The notes under the pieces are model-generated. The model had not been told where the DNA came from, ran no database searches, and saw only the letters and a program-made list of their open reading frames with translations. Below, piece after piece: positions 22,710 to 34,614 of a DNA stretch of 64,000 nt. Source of the stretch: Candidula unifasciata (Eukaryota; Mollusca; Gastropoda; Stylommatophora; Geomitridae); contig CAJHNH020000195.1 of NCBI GenBank assembly GCA_905116865.2, forward strand, positions 25,001 through 89,000. The letters are read 5' to 3'. How positions within the stretch are numbered: position 1 is the first letter of the stretch; each line of letters opens with the position of its first letter. A program made the position numbers and the translations under genes.

Positions 22710-23360
22710 ATCAACCAGGTCCGCCTTTATATAGGTCCTTTTGACTAAATCACGGTACATTGTGGAAGAGGCCCCTCGAAAATAGGTTAATGGAAGCGTT
22801 TCCTTGTTGCATTGTGTGACATTTAAAAATGCTTACAAAGTCCTGTGTTCTAAACGTATTCGTATTACAAATCGACAAGCGGATGTTGTGAAGTGGATAT
22901 ACAAAATTTTCAAACTTTGCTGCTAGATTACAGCCATTTAAATTTTAATTCACGGAGACAGTCGTGTTGTGGTGTGTGCGTCACTGTCTCCAGTCAGTAG
23001 TTTGGATTTTTGAGAACTGGCTGTTTATTCTTTATCTACTTTGAATGTGGAAATCTTACTTTTGGGGTAAATACAAACAAATAATTTAGAAGCCATATCT
23101 AGAGAATATCGACAGTTGTCATTTGCAAACTATCTTGTGTTGGAAGAAAACTATTGCTTTCATACTGACTGTGCATAAATGGTGTAACCACACTGTGGAT
23201 AAATAGTCTCAAGATATTTCGGATCTCTGGGTAAGTGCATAAAAACAATATTTAATTGACTAACTAACCTCTCACAGCAAGTCACTCTTTGCCTCTTTAC
23301 TAACTGTTGACTAACAGTATAATTATATGTTGTAGAAGTCTGTGTTAGTTTTTGTAAATT
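22710..23360 (-). repeat. Interspersed repeat R5, copy A (minus)
   Basis: The reverse strand matches 41320-41930 over most of its length. Shared blocks include GTATAATTATATGTTG-type ends, AAGAGTGACTTGCTGTGAG, ATTTATCCACAGTGTGG and ATTCGTATTACAAATCGAC. About 600 bp long, no coding sequence. Confidence 0.75.
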
Positions 23361-23650
23361 GTCCTCTGCCTCGCGAACACTGGCTGTAAACTCTGGCAGA
23401 AACTTCTGGTTGTTCATCTACTTCTTATGCATATTTGCAGTTGTACGGTCTGTGTTAATTTGTTTTATTTGTCCTCTGCTTCGCGAACACTGGCTGTAAA
23501 CTCTGGCAGAAACTTCTGGTTGTTCATCTACTTCTCATGCATATTTGCAGTTGTGCGGTCTGTGTTAATTTTTGTAAATTGTCCTCTGCTTCACGAACAG
23601 TGGCTGTAAACTCTGGCAGAAACTTTTGGTTGTTCGTCTACTGCTTATGC
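23361..23650 (+). repeat. 110-bp tandem repeat, nearly three units
   Basis: Units begin at 23361, 23471 and 23581 with GTCCTCTGC(C/T)TCGCGAAC. Each contains AACTCTGGCAGAAACTTCTG and TTGTTCATCTACTTCT, which is the R1 repeat sequence. So an R1 fragment has been amplified locally at the edge of R5 copy A. Confidence 0.9.
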
Positions 23651-24067
23651 AATATGAAATTGATATGTGCAGTAACTTTTCACCCAGAGCAGTTTTCTTA
23701 ACAGTACTTATAGCACCACTAAATATTTATCCTCAAGGTACAAACAGCACACAAAAATTTGTCCAGTTTCATCTTGTTGGATGAAATCAATTTCTTATCA
23801 TTGCAAATTTTTTGGTAACTGTTTAAAAATAAATCACACATATTTCGGAATACTGCATGTAACAACGCGTATAAGTATCATGAATGTTATATTATTTTAA
23901 AGGTAATTAAAGCAAATTAAAAAAGACCATAAAACTGCAAATGTTGTGCAACATACATATATCAAACACAAAAATTCCCCATATAGATACCGGATCTCGT
24001 TGTTCAAAACAGTGTCTGAAACAAGACTAAAGCCTAGACTTAGATAAACAACCACAAGCATAAGACA

Positions 24068-24365
24068 AATGGTTGAGGATTAATATCATTAGTGTACTTC
24101 TATAACATATAATTATACTGTTAGTCAACAATTAGTAAAGAGGCAAAGAGTGACTTCCTGTGAGAGGTTTGTTAGTAAATTAAATATTATTTTCATCCAC
24201 TTACCCAGAGGTCGAAATATCTTGACACTATTTATCCACAGTGTAGTTGCACTATTTATGCACAGTCAGTATGAAAGCAATATCGTGTACACCCACTTCA
24301 CAATATCCGTTTGTCGATTTGTAATAGGAATACATTCAGAACACAGAACTTCATTAGAGACGGCG
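24068..24365 (+). repeat. Interspersed repeat R5, copy B (internally deleted)
   Basis: Matches both ends of R5 in + orientation but lacks the central portion: the sequence jumps from ATGAAAGCAATATC to ACTTCACAATATCCG. It is inverted relative to copy A, giving a pair of arms about 0.7-0.9 kb apart. Confidence 0.75.
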
Positions 24366-24369
24366 TTGG

Positions 24370-25450
24370 GTAGATTATACCCGTTTCTTTTGTGTCTCTT
24401 TTATTCCCTCCACACATCTCTTTCTTGGTCAGCCCCCAGCCCTCTCTTCTTTTAATCTGCTGTTCCCGTGTAGAACGCTCCGACTTCTGGCTGAACGTAT
24501 TTCATTTAGTCTAGATGACTTACTATTTGATTTTTGGATGTTCTGTGAAATCGGTCCTGCGCCTACAGTTAGTTTTTTCATTGCTGACTGTCTTTCTTAT
24601 TGTTTTCCCCCCAGCATATGTCATCTCACATGCCATAATTTTGCGTTTGACGGGAAACTGTGGTACTACATTAAAAGCATACCTTTAATTAGTGATTGCC
24701 GACTATTTTGACTAGCGAAACCCTTTACAGAATCTAATTCAATGGCAGGGTTCCTCAGGCCTATGTGCCGTATGTTTTGCACGATAATGCTGCTTATAAA
24801 TACAGTGGTACTACGGGTTTTTTTTTTTTTTTTTTTTTTGTGACCACGTTCACGAACCCAAATGTTTGCGAGCTGAAAAAAATTGTTCTCATTGAAATCA
24901 ATGCTGGTCCCAGAAAAAAGAGAAGATGGGGTGGGGGTAACTTTACTTATGAGGTTGATAGGTGCGGGCACGGGTCGGTCGTAGAGAAGGAGAAAGACTA
25001 CTCCTTGGAAAGAGGCCCATTGCATGATGACGTCTAGCAACTGTGTAGGTATTTCTGGTAGATTTCATCCTCTTTGTATCGAGGGAAATGAATAGTTCGA
25101 TTGCTGCCTCGGTGGCCAACAATTATTTTTTTTTTCGACCTCTTACAATTAAGACGTTTCTTTCATTAACCTAGTCACTATACTGGCCACATCAGCCGTC
25201 TTTAGCGCCATCTTTGTTCTTTAAGATAGAACAGATCGTAGATTTATCCATGTCGTTCTGCTTGTCGAGATCAAAAACATGAACAGAATTATAATTTTTG
25301 GATATTTTTTCCTAATTCTTTTCTTCTGTAACACGCTTAGGCTTCTTTATACCACTGCCATTAAGAGTTGCTAACTTTCTTGTGAGCCATAATGAGGATT
25401 AATTTAATATTGAAAAAATAAACACGCAGACACACGCACACATACAGACA
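24370..25450. other. No gene recognised
   Basis: Includes a T-run of about 23 bases near 24819-24840 and short low-complexity stretches. No coding, RNA or repeat copy identified. Confidence 0.3.
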
Positions 25451-25454
25451 CACA

Positions 25455-25700
25455 ATTGGGGGTCTCAGTGGCGAAGTGGTAAGCTCGTTTGCCTCGCGCT
25501 CTGAAAGTCGTGGGTTCGCAGCACGGCTGCACCATTCAGTTCACAAGTGCAATTTTTACCGAGATTTCTGGGGACGTCGCTGGAGCTATGGAATTCGTGC
25601 TCTGTGCGATGCTCTCGGCAGGCGGCAAGCCGTTCTGTGGACATGGACAGAGACCGAGCCATATGGGATAAAACTCGGTGTAATGAAGTTGATCTCGTCT
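25455..25700 (+). mobile_element. SINE-B copy, plus strand
   Basis: Head GGGGGTCTCAGTGGCGAAG then TGGTAAGCTCG (box A region) and CGTGGGTTCGCAGC (box B). The body has CATTCAGTTCACAAGTGC, GTCGCTGGAGCTATGGAATT, GATGCTCTCGGCAGGCGG and GCCGTTCTG. It matches the minus copy at 7651-7845. Reading frames through it are not genuine genes. Confidence 0.78.
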
Positions 25701-27065
25701 TTAACTTTAACACTCACACAAATGTATCAAGAACAATGCAACCAGAAACTATGTTTACAGCGTACATTGAGTGCACCTAAAGCCGTTTGTTCGTTCCATA
25801 AACATGGCACCAAAGCCATGTTTTTGTGCCGAGACATTGTTCGTGGGTCTAATCAAAGTTTACTCGAATATGGTGTTTGTGGACCGATTTGTTCGTGACA
25901 AGGGGCGTTCTGGCCCCAGTAATCTTAAAGGCGGAAGGAGAGAGGTAGATAGTAAGGTACGCTGAGCATGGAGGGTCTGAGATGCCTACTGCACGAGAGG
26001 ACGGAGCGCATACATGGGTCGAACCGATGTGCTGGGATGTTGATAAGGATAACAAGTAACAAGTATAACTTGTTGTTCTGAACAACAGAACAATGTCCAT
26101 ATAGTGACATTATGTTGTAAAGACAAGACTTTTTTTTCTTTTCATCTAGACTACTACAAATACACATCATATTCTCACAATAGGTCGTATTTTCTGGAGC
26201 AGCCACGAGTCCCTGGGAATTGCACGTTTAGCCTTTGGGACATTGTATTACAAATGAAGTTGTTTCCAATATTAACATCACATAAATACGTAGAAGTACC
26301 CTGATAACATCAGCTGGAAGATGTACTAAGGAAGTTCAATGTCGAAAAGCTCAAGCAAAGGAAGCATTTTACAAAATGAAGAATAGTTTATGCTATTACA
26401 TGATATTTTGCTAATACCATTTGTTATTGGTACTCTCAAGGCAGTGTGGTCAATCAGGCCTGATGTTTTTACCTAAAATGATGTTTCATAGTATGAATCT
26501 TAAGCTTAGTCGATCTGGTAGATCAGGTCTGCTTTTATTAGCTTTTATTAAAGTTACCTATACAATCTATCAATGTCTGTCAGAATATGCCTTCGATTCT
26601 ATGCTATTTCTAGGTAAATTGTGGAAATGAAATGTTGCACGCGTGCGCTTTGTGGGTGACAATGAAATGTGGTGCAAAACTACACCAGAGAAAATAAAAA
26701 CTGTTGACAATATGAGATTTCAAAGATAGGAAATCTGTAAACAGTAAAATATACTTCCAAGGGAATTAATCCATGAAAAAAAAAACGATTACATTCACTT
26801 TTGAAATCTTGGTAAACATACAAAATCAATAATTGTTTTTAATTAAGTCACGACCTAATTACTTTAACAATAATTATACTGGGGCAAATTTTTCGGCATG
26901 TGGTATTACCATATTGTGGTGTATGGCATTTTCCCAGAGTTCCTGTTGACGCTCGAGTTCTTAACCATGCTGAAACGAAATTTATCAGAGACTTGATGCG
27001 CTGTTAATTTTTTAATAATGTTCTTGAAATAGTCGAATCATTGCAACAAGACATATAATACAAGT
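25700..27065. other. No gene recognised
   Basis: AT-rich. A short perfect hairpin, AACATGGC-ACCAAA-GCCATGTT, lies near 25800. Frames are short and no family was recognised. Confidence 0.3.
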
Positions 27066-27068
27066 TTT

Positions 27069-27123
<55 letters not shown>
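27069..27123. repeat. (CA)n microsatellite
   Basis: Uninterrupted CA run of about 54 bases. Confidence 0.98.
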
Positions 27124-27125
<2 letters not shown>

Positions 27126-27369
27126 TCAAATCAGTTCGATTGACAATGTGTAATTCTGTCTAATAAGTAGAAACAAAATGTATTTTTTTTTTAAATATGC
27201 ACCAATTTTGTTTTATTTAAAGTATGTAATTAATTAATAATGCTAAAAACAAAAAACAAAATGCCCATATAGTTTTACTGGACACAAGAAATTAAATAAA
27301 AATCCTTAAAAATTCTTCCACGGATGTATAACACAACTAATAAAACCATGTGTAGAACTGTAGACCAAC

Positions 27370-28775
27370 AATGACGGTCCACCAATAATGACTGCAGAAG
27401 TTGAGGATGCAATACATCATATGAAGAAAGGAAAAGCACCCGGGCCAGACAACATCTCAGTGGAAGAAATCGAAGCACTGGGAAATTTTGGAATTGAAAT
27501 AATAACTCAACTTTTAAATGATGTTTATAATAGTGGGTATATTCCAAATGACCTTCCAAAAATCCATATTTTTAGCTCTGCCAAAGAACCAGGCACTTTA
27601 AAATGCGAAAACCATCGCACAATGTCTTATGAGTCACATGGCTAAGATTTTACTGAGAATAATTATGAGAAGAATAAGAAACAGAATTAAACCAGAAATC
27701 AGCAATGAACAGTGTGGATCTGTAGAAGGAAAAGGTACAAACAATGCAATATACATCATAAGGACATTGTCAGAAAGAGCTATAGAAGTAAAGACTGATT
27801 TGTACTTATGCTTCACAGACTACACAAAAGCATTTGACTGTGTGAAGCATGAAGAAGTAATCAAACTGTCAGAAAAATTAAACATTGATAGGAAAGATCT
27901 ACGAATAATAAAGAATATGTATTAGCAGCAAACAGCAGCTATAAGAATTAACAACTGTTTAGGTACATTTCAAAGCATAAAGAGGGGCGTACGACAAGGA
28001 TGTGTACTGCCACCTGATTTTTTTTCAATATACAGTGAATATATAATGAGAGCTTTAATTGATATACCCGAAATTATGGTTGGTTCGCACAATATAAACA
28101 CTTTATGACTCAGTCTTGATAGCTACAAGTCAGAAAGAACTACAGGAAATGATAGACATTGGGGTGTTAGAAAGTGGACGAACGGGCCTCAATTTGACTA
28201 ATAGAAAGACAGAAGTAATGGTGATATCAATGAAACAAATTATTCCTAAATGTGTAATAAAAGTCGATGGTGTGTCTTTTTTTTTGGGGGGGGAAGGGGG
28301 GGGGAGGCAAGTACAGATATTAAGTATCTGGGCACATGAATAACATCAGATGGATGATGCATTACTGAGATAAGAAACATAATAGTATTATCGGTAGGCA
28401 GGCAAAACAATTTCTTGAGGCCTCAGAGATGTAGTTTTTACAGAAGAATGCTTAGAATACCCTGGACAGCCAAAAAGAGCAACCAAAAGGTTTTGAAAAA
28501 GGCGGAAGCTCCGAAGACAACTTATCACAGACATCAGAAGAAGACAGTCATCATTTTTCGGCCATGTTATGAGAAGATGGAAAATAGAACATGTTGTGAC
28601 CACTGGAAAGATCTGTGGAAGGAGAGATGGAGGAAGACAGCGAAAGAAGATTCTTGACAGTCTTGTTGCATGACATAAAGGTGTTTCGGCACACGAACTG
28701 AAACATGTTGCAGGAGATCGCAGATTGTGGAGACGCATGATCGCCCACCCCAGTCGGCAAGGCATCTGATAATGA
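27370..28775 (+). pseudogene. RTE-B LINE reverse transcriptase pseudogene
   Basis: Longest LINE copy in the window. In order: the RT entry region EDAIHHMKKGKAPGPDNISV at 27388; an HRTMSYESH(M)AKILLRII segment bridged by a frameshift near 27640; NEQCGSVEGKGTNNAIYIIR; the palm block LYLCFTDYTKAFDCVKHEEV; an IKRGVRQGCVLPPDFF segment near 27985; a decayed YADD region; then KTEVMVISMKQIIPKC. After an internal deletion near 28340-28420 comes FYRRMLRIPWTAKKSNQK and a KILDSLVA-type C-terminus. The first acidic motif (FTDYTKAFD) is kept, while the YADD site near 28100 is unreadable. It ends at a GATAATGATGATGA tail. The endonuclease half is missing. Confidence 0.9.
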
Positions 28776-28779
28776 TGAT

Positions 28780-29650
28780 GAATAAAATCCTAGGGTTCAG
28801 TTGTTACACTTGCAATGTTATCCACAAAATTACTTTATTTCATGTGTCAATCAAACGATACCAGGCTGTCTCAAACCTAAAGGATCACTCAGCACATACA
28901 AGAGGGACTAGCCCCGTGATTCCAGTCACATGAAAGCCTGTGTCACCACCATCAACTCCATTGTCATATTGCTGGAAGTCATAGAAAAGGACTGCTGGCT
29001 TTCTGGACTGATCTGCCTGCAGAGCATGCTGTGGATATCATTGCACTCTTGTGTCCTAGTACAACGAACCCGCCTGGGTAGATCAGCACATCTGCCTCAT
29101 CTGAGCTGTTCCTGGAAAACGCGTGGACCACTGCGTTGACACCAAGAGGTTTCTTCTCCCGACAACTTCTATCAAGCGTTCGGAAGCAGTTACTCGAGGA
29201 ACAGGTACCCATTCTTCGCCAGGTTGATGTCTGTAAGACTGTAGACCTGCTTGGTATCATCTTCTGCCCTACCAGGTCATGTTCTGCCTCGTTGTTGTTT
29301 TTTCCCATGAAGAGCATGTAGTGCAAAAGGCCTTCAGATCTCAGCTGGTTTTTATTCTTCAGGTGTGAGATGCCCCCCCCCCCCACCTCTCCCCTCCCCC
29401 TTCTTGTTCCTGTGGTTCGTAGTCGAAAAGTCCATAAGGTACTCAATGCTATAAAGAGGTGTCCAAAATAATACATCCCAGAATAGTGTGAACGGCTTCA
29501 TTTTGCAGCTTGTCAGTCTCATTGACAGTGTGTGTGTGCGTGTATTTGTGTGTGTGTGTATATGTGTGTGTGTGTGATAGTAATGGAAATATATGAGCTA
29601 GGAATAGTAGGCTAGCGCACTATCTACTATACTGCAGCTATCTTCGCCAT
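28780..29650. other. No gene recognised; long minus-strand frame not supported
   Basis: A minus-strand frame of 165 codons at 28979-29476 crosses a poly-C tract (29371-29382) and shows no domain. Two (TG)n patches lie at 29527-29575. I see no splice structure or start context that would support a gene. Confidence 0.3.
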
Positions 29651-29654
29651 CAAT

Positions 29655-30560
29655 CATAAATTCTCTGTATGCCTAGAGTCACATGAGGCTTAAGAGAGAA
29701 CTTTCCATGCTTTCCTGTCTTGTGCAATCTTCAGTGCAGTTTTCCATGTCAGAGAGGCAGCACTCAGGTCACTTTCTATCGTTCGCCTCCATGTTGTTTT
29801 TGGGCGAACCTTCTTTCTCTTTCCCCCTGGTGTTGAAGTGAGAGCTGTTTTGGCGGGTATATCAGGATTCATTCCCATAATCAGACTAAGCCATTTCCCT
29901 CTTTTCCTGGTTATTATGCTTTCTATAATTTCTTGATTTGTGACTTGAAGTAGTTTTGTGTTTGAGATTGTAGGTGGCCAGAAAATTTTGATAATTCTAC
30001 GTAAACATGTGTGGTGGAAGGTGGACAGTTTGTGTGCATCCTTTTGGTCATCCTCCAGCATGCTGCTCTAGAAAGAAGAACCGGCAAATCGATGCTCTTG
30101 TAGAGTTTGACTTTTGTTCCTCTGCAGTACCTGTTAGATTTTCAGATTTGCCTCATCCTTTAAAAGTGGCTCCAGTTTTGTTCAAGACTAACTGTATGTC
30201 TTCCTCTGTCCCTCCCAGTAGGGACACCACACTGCTAAGATATGTAAACAGTTCTACATTTTCTAGTGTTTGGTTATATTTTGTCACTGGTTTTGGGTTG
30301 GATTGTTTGTCATGATCTTAGTTTTCCTTGAATTTATTCTCAGTCTTACCATTTCTTCTACTTTTTTCTTGTATATGTTCATGTTTATGTGATAGGAATG
30401 CTGTATCATCTGCAAAATGAAGGTCTTTAAGCTTGGTGAATGGAGTCCATCGTATGCATCCCGATGTCTCGTCTAATTTGTTCTTTAGTATCCAATCATT
30501 CACAAGGTTAAAAGGGAGGGATGACGTAACAGATCCCTGTCTCACACCTGTCTTGTTACT
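29655..30560 (-). pseudogene. LINE-C reverse transcriptase fragment, minus strand
   Basis: Minus-strand pieces in order: RQGSVTSSLPFNLVNDWILK and LKDLHFADDTAFLSHKHEHI (30318-30545), which is the RT palm with its FADD catalytic box. Then, after frameshifts, the C-terminal piece FHHTCLRRIIKIFWPPTISN and GGKRKKVRPKTTWRRTIESD (29690-30061). This is the 'RPKTTWRRT' class of endonuclease-RT LINE, distinct from RTE-A and RTE-B. The 5' half is gone. The 3' end matches 8865-9115. Confidence 0.88.
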
Positions 30561-30564
30561 CGTT

Positions 30565-31340
30565 GAAGTTCATTTATCTACATAAAACACACTATCTGTC
30601 AATGCTAAGTACCTTTATAACACATATTATCTATGAATAAAAAAAAGTAGCATCTTTCGTTCACACCTAAGAAAATACTTCCAGTCAATTCGGCGGGTTA
30701 TTTGCTCCAGCAAACATCGGTTAGCAGATTGATAGAATCTGCCAAGATAAAAACGGACTTGTGTTATTTGTAACTCCCTCAAGATGTCTTCAATTCTCCC
30801 TGATTATGCTTTCATGGAACGAGTTTTATACAATATTTGTTACGGACATTACCACAGATTCAATACATAATTAGCTGAATTTTTTTTATATTTTTTCATA
30901 CTTGACAATAAGCTGCTGGAAACTATAAGGGGTATATCTTTTTTAAGGCAAAGCTTTTTGCTAAATGTTTGTGTTTTAGCTACTGCAAATCTTGTACTCT
31001 TGCTGATTCTGGAAATTGTCTAGTAACACTTGTATTGGAGATTGTCAATCCTGGATTGTTTGTTTACAACAGCTAGTCACAGAGGGCGATACATTCATAC
31101 ACACATACATACCATATACTCGTATATACCGCAAGATCGAGTATCCGGCAAATTAAGTAAATGCTAGCTACCATCAAACAAACTTGTATATTGTCCATTG
31201 CCACTGTGCAAACACAATCTGACATATGGATAAAGGATCTAGTGTTGTATTTACTTTATTTACTGCCTGGCATGATCCGATTACTGGCCACGTTTCATTT
31301 TTTGATCGTCACAAACTATATTCCTAGTTATGTGTGCCTA
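30565..31340. other. No gene recognised
   Basis: AT-rich, apparently single-copy sequence without recognisable coding content. Confidence 0.35.
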
Positions 31341-31344
31341 TTTA

Positions 31345-31560
31345 ACAAAGTCTGCGTCTGTGGCTTAGAAGCTGCGAGCGCCAGTCGTAGTTCCATGATG
31401 CCAGGTTCGATCCTGCTGTGGCTGATTTGGCAGCAAATTACATTGCGTTGGTTTCAACAGTGGTATCCAGAGCCCACCATTCATTAGTAAACGTAAAACT
31501 AACTGAACGTAAACTAGCCTAGCGAAATCACAGACGGTCAAGATAATTTGGCGGTCATTC
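31345..31560 (+). mobile_element. SINE-C copy, plus strand
   Basis: Head GTCTGTGGCTTAGAAGCTG (box A TGGCTTAGAAG) and CCAGGTTCGATCCTGC (box B GGTTCGATCCT, an excellent match). The body has GCGTTGGTTTCAACAGTGG, paralleling GCATTGGTGTCGACAGTGG in the minus copy at 35005-35215. Confidence 0.72.
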
Positions 31561-32039
31561 TGTAATATCCTGTTTAAAAAAACACGCAATTAATTTTTAA
31601 TGTACCAAAACTGGGGGAATTGCAGTACATTTTAATTGTATTTGTGAAATTCTTATTTGATAATTTTAGGCACTATCGTGAACAGGCTGTTCTGCGCTGT
31701 CAAGCTAAATGAGGGAATGTATGTGTGTGCGAGCATGTGTGTGAGTGCGCACGTGTTTGCAGTAACTATATGAAATCTTTTGCCGACTTGCCTCGATGAT
31801 CATGCTTCTCCACATTTCCAGTTTTCTAATAGCATGTACACATATGTATGCTGACACATTAGGGCGCCAATATCTTTCTTAATTTTTTTTTTTTTTTTTT
31901 GAAGTTTTGTAGTATCCTTACAGTCATTTCCCATGCCTGTGGTCCTTGGGCCGGTGTCGTTCCCCGGAAATATGTTAGCAGCCCGATAGATATGTCCACC
32001 CAATCATGTAGCAGCTAAAGTCGAAAGCAACCGAGAAAC

Positions 32040-32420
32040 TTAATGGTATGATGATTTGTCATCCATTTTCACTTCTGTCGTTAAGTGCCGTGTGAAGGAA
32101 CAGTTTGGAATCCATTGTTTGATTGGCAGCAATGGCTACTGTCACTCCTGTCAACGCAGAAGCTCTTTTATATCATCAGTCTATGTCTCCTAGGGCGACC
32201 TCTTGATATCCCGTCAGATCTTTTCATGTGTAGCGCCTGCTTTAATAGTTGTTCTGGCTGCGCTCCTACTAGATGACCAAACCATTTGATCTTCTGCTTC
32301 TCAATGAATTTGCTGCATGGTGTTGTTCCTACAGTCTGTCTGATAATATCATTTTTAACATTGCCTCAGATAGTTAAGTTGGCGGCTTTTCTCAGACATC
32401 TGATTTCACAGGTCTAAGTA
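32040..32420 (-). pseudogene. LINE-D C-terminal fragment, minus strand
   Basis: Minus-strand translation gives CEIRCLRKAANLTI, IIRQTVGTTPCSKFIEKQKI, KWFGHLVGAQPEQLLKQALH and SRGRPRRHR. This is the segment after the RT thumb of an RTE-like LINE. It has one stop and probable frameshifts. It belongs to the same family as the + strand fragment at 35345-36060. Confidence 0.8.
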
Positions 32421-32424
32421 GGTT

Positions 32425-32590
32425 TATCATCATCACGTAGCAGGTTCTTTGCAGAACGTCGCTCTAATCACGGTCTGCTTGAAAAAAAAACTCGGTCTCC
32501 CGCCAGCTCTCCCACCTCAGGTACTTTCAAACTCAAGGAGTCATATCCTGTGCCAATCTTCGTTTCCGTCAGCCTTATGTAGGTTAACCT
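32425..32590 (-). pseudogene. RTE-A LINE 3'-end fragment, minus strand
   Basis: Begins with a TCATCATCA tail and GTAGCAGGTTCTTTGCAG, AACGTCGCTCTAATCACGG, the reverse complement of the RTE-A end at 1085-1160. It directly follows the LINE-D fragment, in the same orientation. Confidence 0.75.
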
Positions 32591-32845
32591 TTGATAATGG
32601 CCACGTCTGGCAGTGGGAGCACGGTGTTGGTGTCAATATGCCGTTTATGTTTTTTATTATCTGTTTCTTCGCGCTCATACTTATGTTTGGATGTCTTTTA
32701 ATTAGTGTGTAAGTGCACTGGCTCGTTGGCATCGTTCTACTCCCGGATCTTTTCCCCTGTCCTCCAAGAATATACTTCCTAGATATTTAATTTCTTTAAT
32801 GTAATTTAAACAAGTACTATTCAACCCTATATATGTATATAAAAT

Positions 32846-32986
32846 AAACAGACATTTAATGAATTAATCGGCACTCATAGAAAGATGTAGAAAGATAGAA
32901 GGACACCCTAGAAAATATTGTCTAATGTGCCCTTCTATCTGTCTACTTCTTTCTGTGAATGTCGATCAATACATTGTCTGCTTTTG
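32846..32986. repeat. Imperfect 60-bp inverted repeat (foldback)
   Basis: Left arm 32846-32906 (contains CATAGAAAGATGTAGAAAG and ATAGAAGGACAC) pairs with right arm 32927-32986 (GTGCCCTTCTATCTGTC, TACTTCTTTCTGTG). The loop is about 20 bases. It could be a small MITE, or a transcribed hairpin if it lies in a transcript. Confidence 0.8.
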
Positions 32987-32999
32987 ATTATATATATAA

Positions 33000-33550
33000 A
33001 TTAATTATATAATATTGCTACGGCCTCAAGGGTCCAGTCTCTGTTCGTTTAAGTAAACCCTATATGTAGCGGACAAGGAAATCTGCTGACCTGTATGTAC
33101 TATTCCAGTTCAACGGCACTACAGCAATACCGCCACAACATGTGTCGATTCCAACCTTGAAGCAACAGCAGATGTCGCACTAGCTAACAATGGTTGAGCA
33201 TAAAACGCTACATTTGATCAATAACATGTTGTCTACCATCTACATTTCTGCCTATGTCTGTCCTAGCTAGTCCAGCTGCCGGTCTAGTCCAGATTTCTCC
33301 TAGTCTTCAGACCCGTAAGTGTAAAAAAGGTTGAAGACCAAACCAACCCCGGCATGTTCTGTCTGCGGTTTCAGGAAACAGACAGGACCTTTTTCACATG
33401 AGTGGGGAATCGAGTATATGATGCTAAACGCATATTTGTATAGACTCTGAATGGCTAGAGTAGTCAACATCATGCCGATGATATGTATGTTTTACTAGTT
33501 TATTTTACATGCAGTAGTTTTCTAGTAATAGCATCACAGAAGAGGGTACT
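33000..33550. other. No gene recognised
   Basis: No recognisable coding sequence, tRNA or repeat copy in this stretch. Confidence 0.3.
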
Positions 33551-33554
33551 TATT

Positions 33555-33870
33555 TATCCGGGCAGTTTAACAGATTCCTATAGTGTGCGGTGCTCATTTA
33601 CCCAGAAAGTCTAATAGATTGTTGAAAAGTGAGGTGCTCATTTACCGAGTCTAACAGACTGCTGAAGTGTGAGGTGCTCCTTTACCCAGTCTAACAGACT
33701 GCTGAAGTGTAAGGTGCTCCTTTACCCAGTCTAACAGACTGCTGAAGTGTGCGGTGCTAATTTACCCAGTCTAATAGATTGTTGAAGTGTGAGGTGCTCC
33801 TTTACCCAGTCTAATAGACTGCTGAAGTGTGAGGTGCTCATTTACCCAGTCTAACAGACTGCTGAAGTGA
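33555..33870. repeat. 40-bp tandem repeat, about seven units
   Basis: Unit contains TTTACCCAGTCTAACAGACT then GCTGAAGTGTGAGGTGCTCC. The first two units are longer or diverged (AAAGTCTAATAGATTG). Confidence 0.93.
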
Positions 33871-34029
33871 GGTCATCTATGCCAACTAGGGAAGGCAACA
33901 GAGCAGAGCTAGTACAAGTAGCGGAGATGACGGCAGAAATCCTATTAAATGCGATGCTGTGACTGTATTGCTTGACCAAAATGAAAACCACAGATAGGAA
34001 GTCCGAACGTGAACAGTCCAGACCAAGAG

Positions 34030-34265
34030 AGACTAAGTATGCTGAGCAAAAGCTGAGGTTCCTGGTCATGTTAAACGTTATGGTGGCCTGGAGATAACGG
34101 TGATGGAGGTGGGAAACGAGAGGCAGACCTCCGCGAACATGGCTAGAAGACACTGAAGATGTATTGCCTATGAAACTACATAGGGCTGGAGAATTGCCTA
34201 GAGAGAGACCTTCAGGTGTGCCTTGACAAGAGTGACATTCTGTGAAGCGCCTGCTGATTGAGTTT
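34030..34265 (+). pseudogene. RTE-A LINE 3'-end fragment, plus strand
   Basis: Contains CATGTTAAACGTTATGGTGG, GAGATAACGGTGATGGAGG, GAAGACACTGAAGATGTATT and GCTGGAGAATTGCCTAGAG, matching the end of the copy at 12030-12240. No frame remains open. Confidence 0.75.
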
Positions 34266-34274
34266 GTTTTATAA

Positions 34275-34415
34275 TCGGATCGACGTTCATATCATTGTCG
34301 AAATTAACACAAAGCGGTCTGCTGCCGAATGGCCTGCAGCTGAATCAAAACTTTGTATGTCATATTTAAGAAACTGCTTTCATAACCCCTAAGCTACAGA
34401 CACCGACGCCATGAT
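34275..34415 (-). mobile_element. SINE-C copy, minus strand (partial)
   Basis: The reverse strand begins GGCGTCGGTGTCTGTAGC, then TTAGGGGTTATG, as in the copy at 291-525. It also shares TTTGTGTTAATTTCGACAAT. It starts right after the RTE-A end. Confidence 0.55.
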
Positions 34416-34614
34416 AACAGGCTGTCAAATCACTTTCCAAAAGTGCTACTTCCCCAGATTTTCTCATAACACTACTCCATTTTTCTCTTCTTTTGTGGCG
34501 AAGAAAAGACGACGGCATCTTTCTGTTACGTGTAATAATTTATCTTTTTGTCTCTTTCAACATGTGTAGATTATTCCTTTTAGCTCCCCGGGTAATTTTC
34601 TGCTTCTCCTGTAA

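Noticed and set aside
25476..25898. Plus-strand frame of 140 codons
   Set aside because: Its first half lies within SINE-B, and the rest has no similarity I recognise.
28979..29476. Minus-strand frame of 165 codons
   Set aside because: It crosses a poly-C tract, shows no recognisable domain, and has no splice or promoter support.
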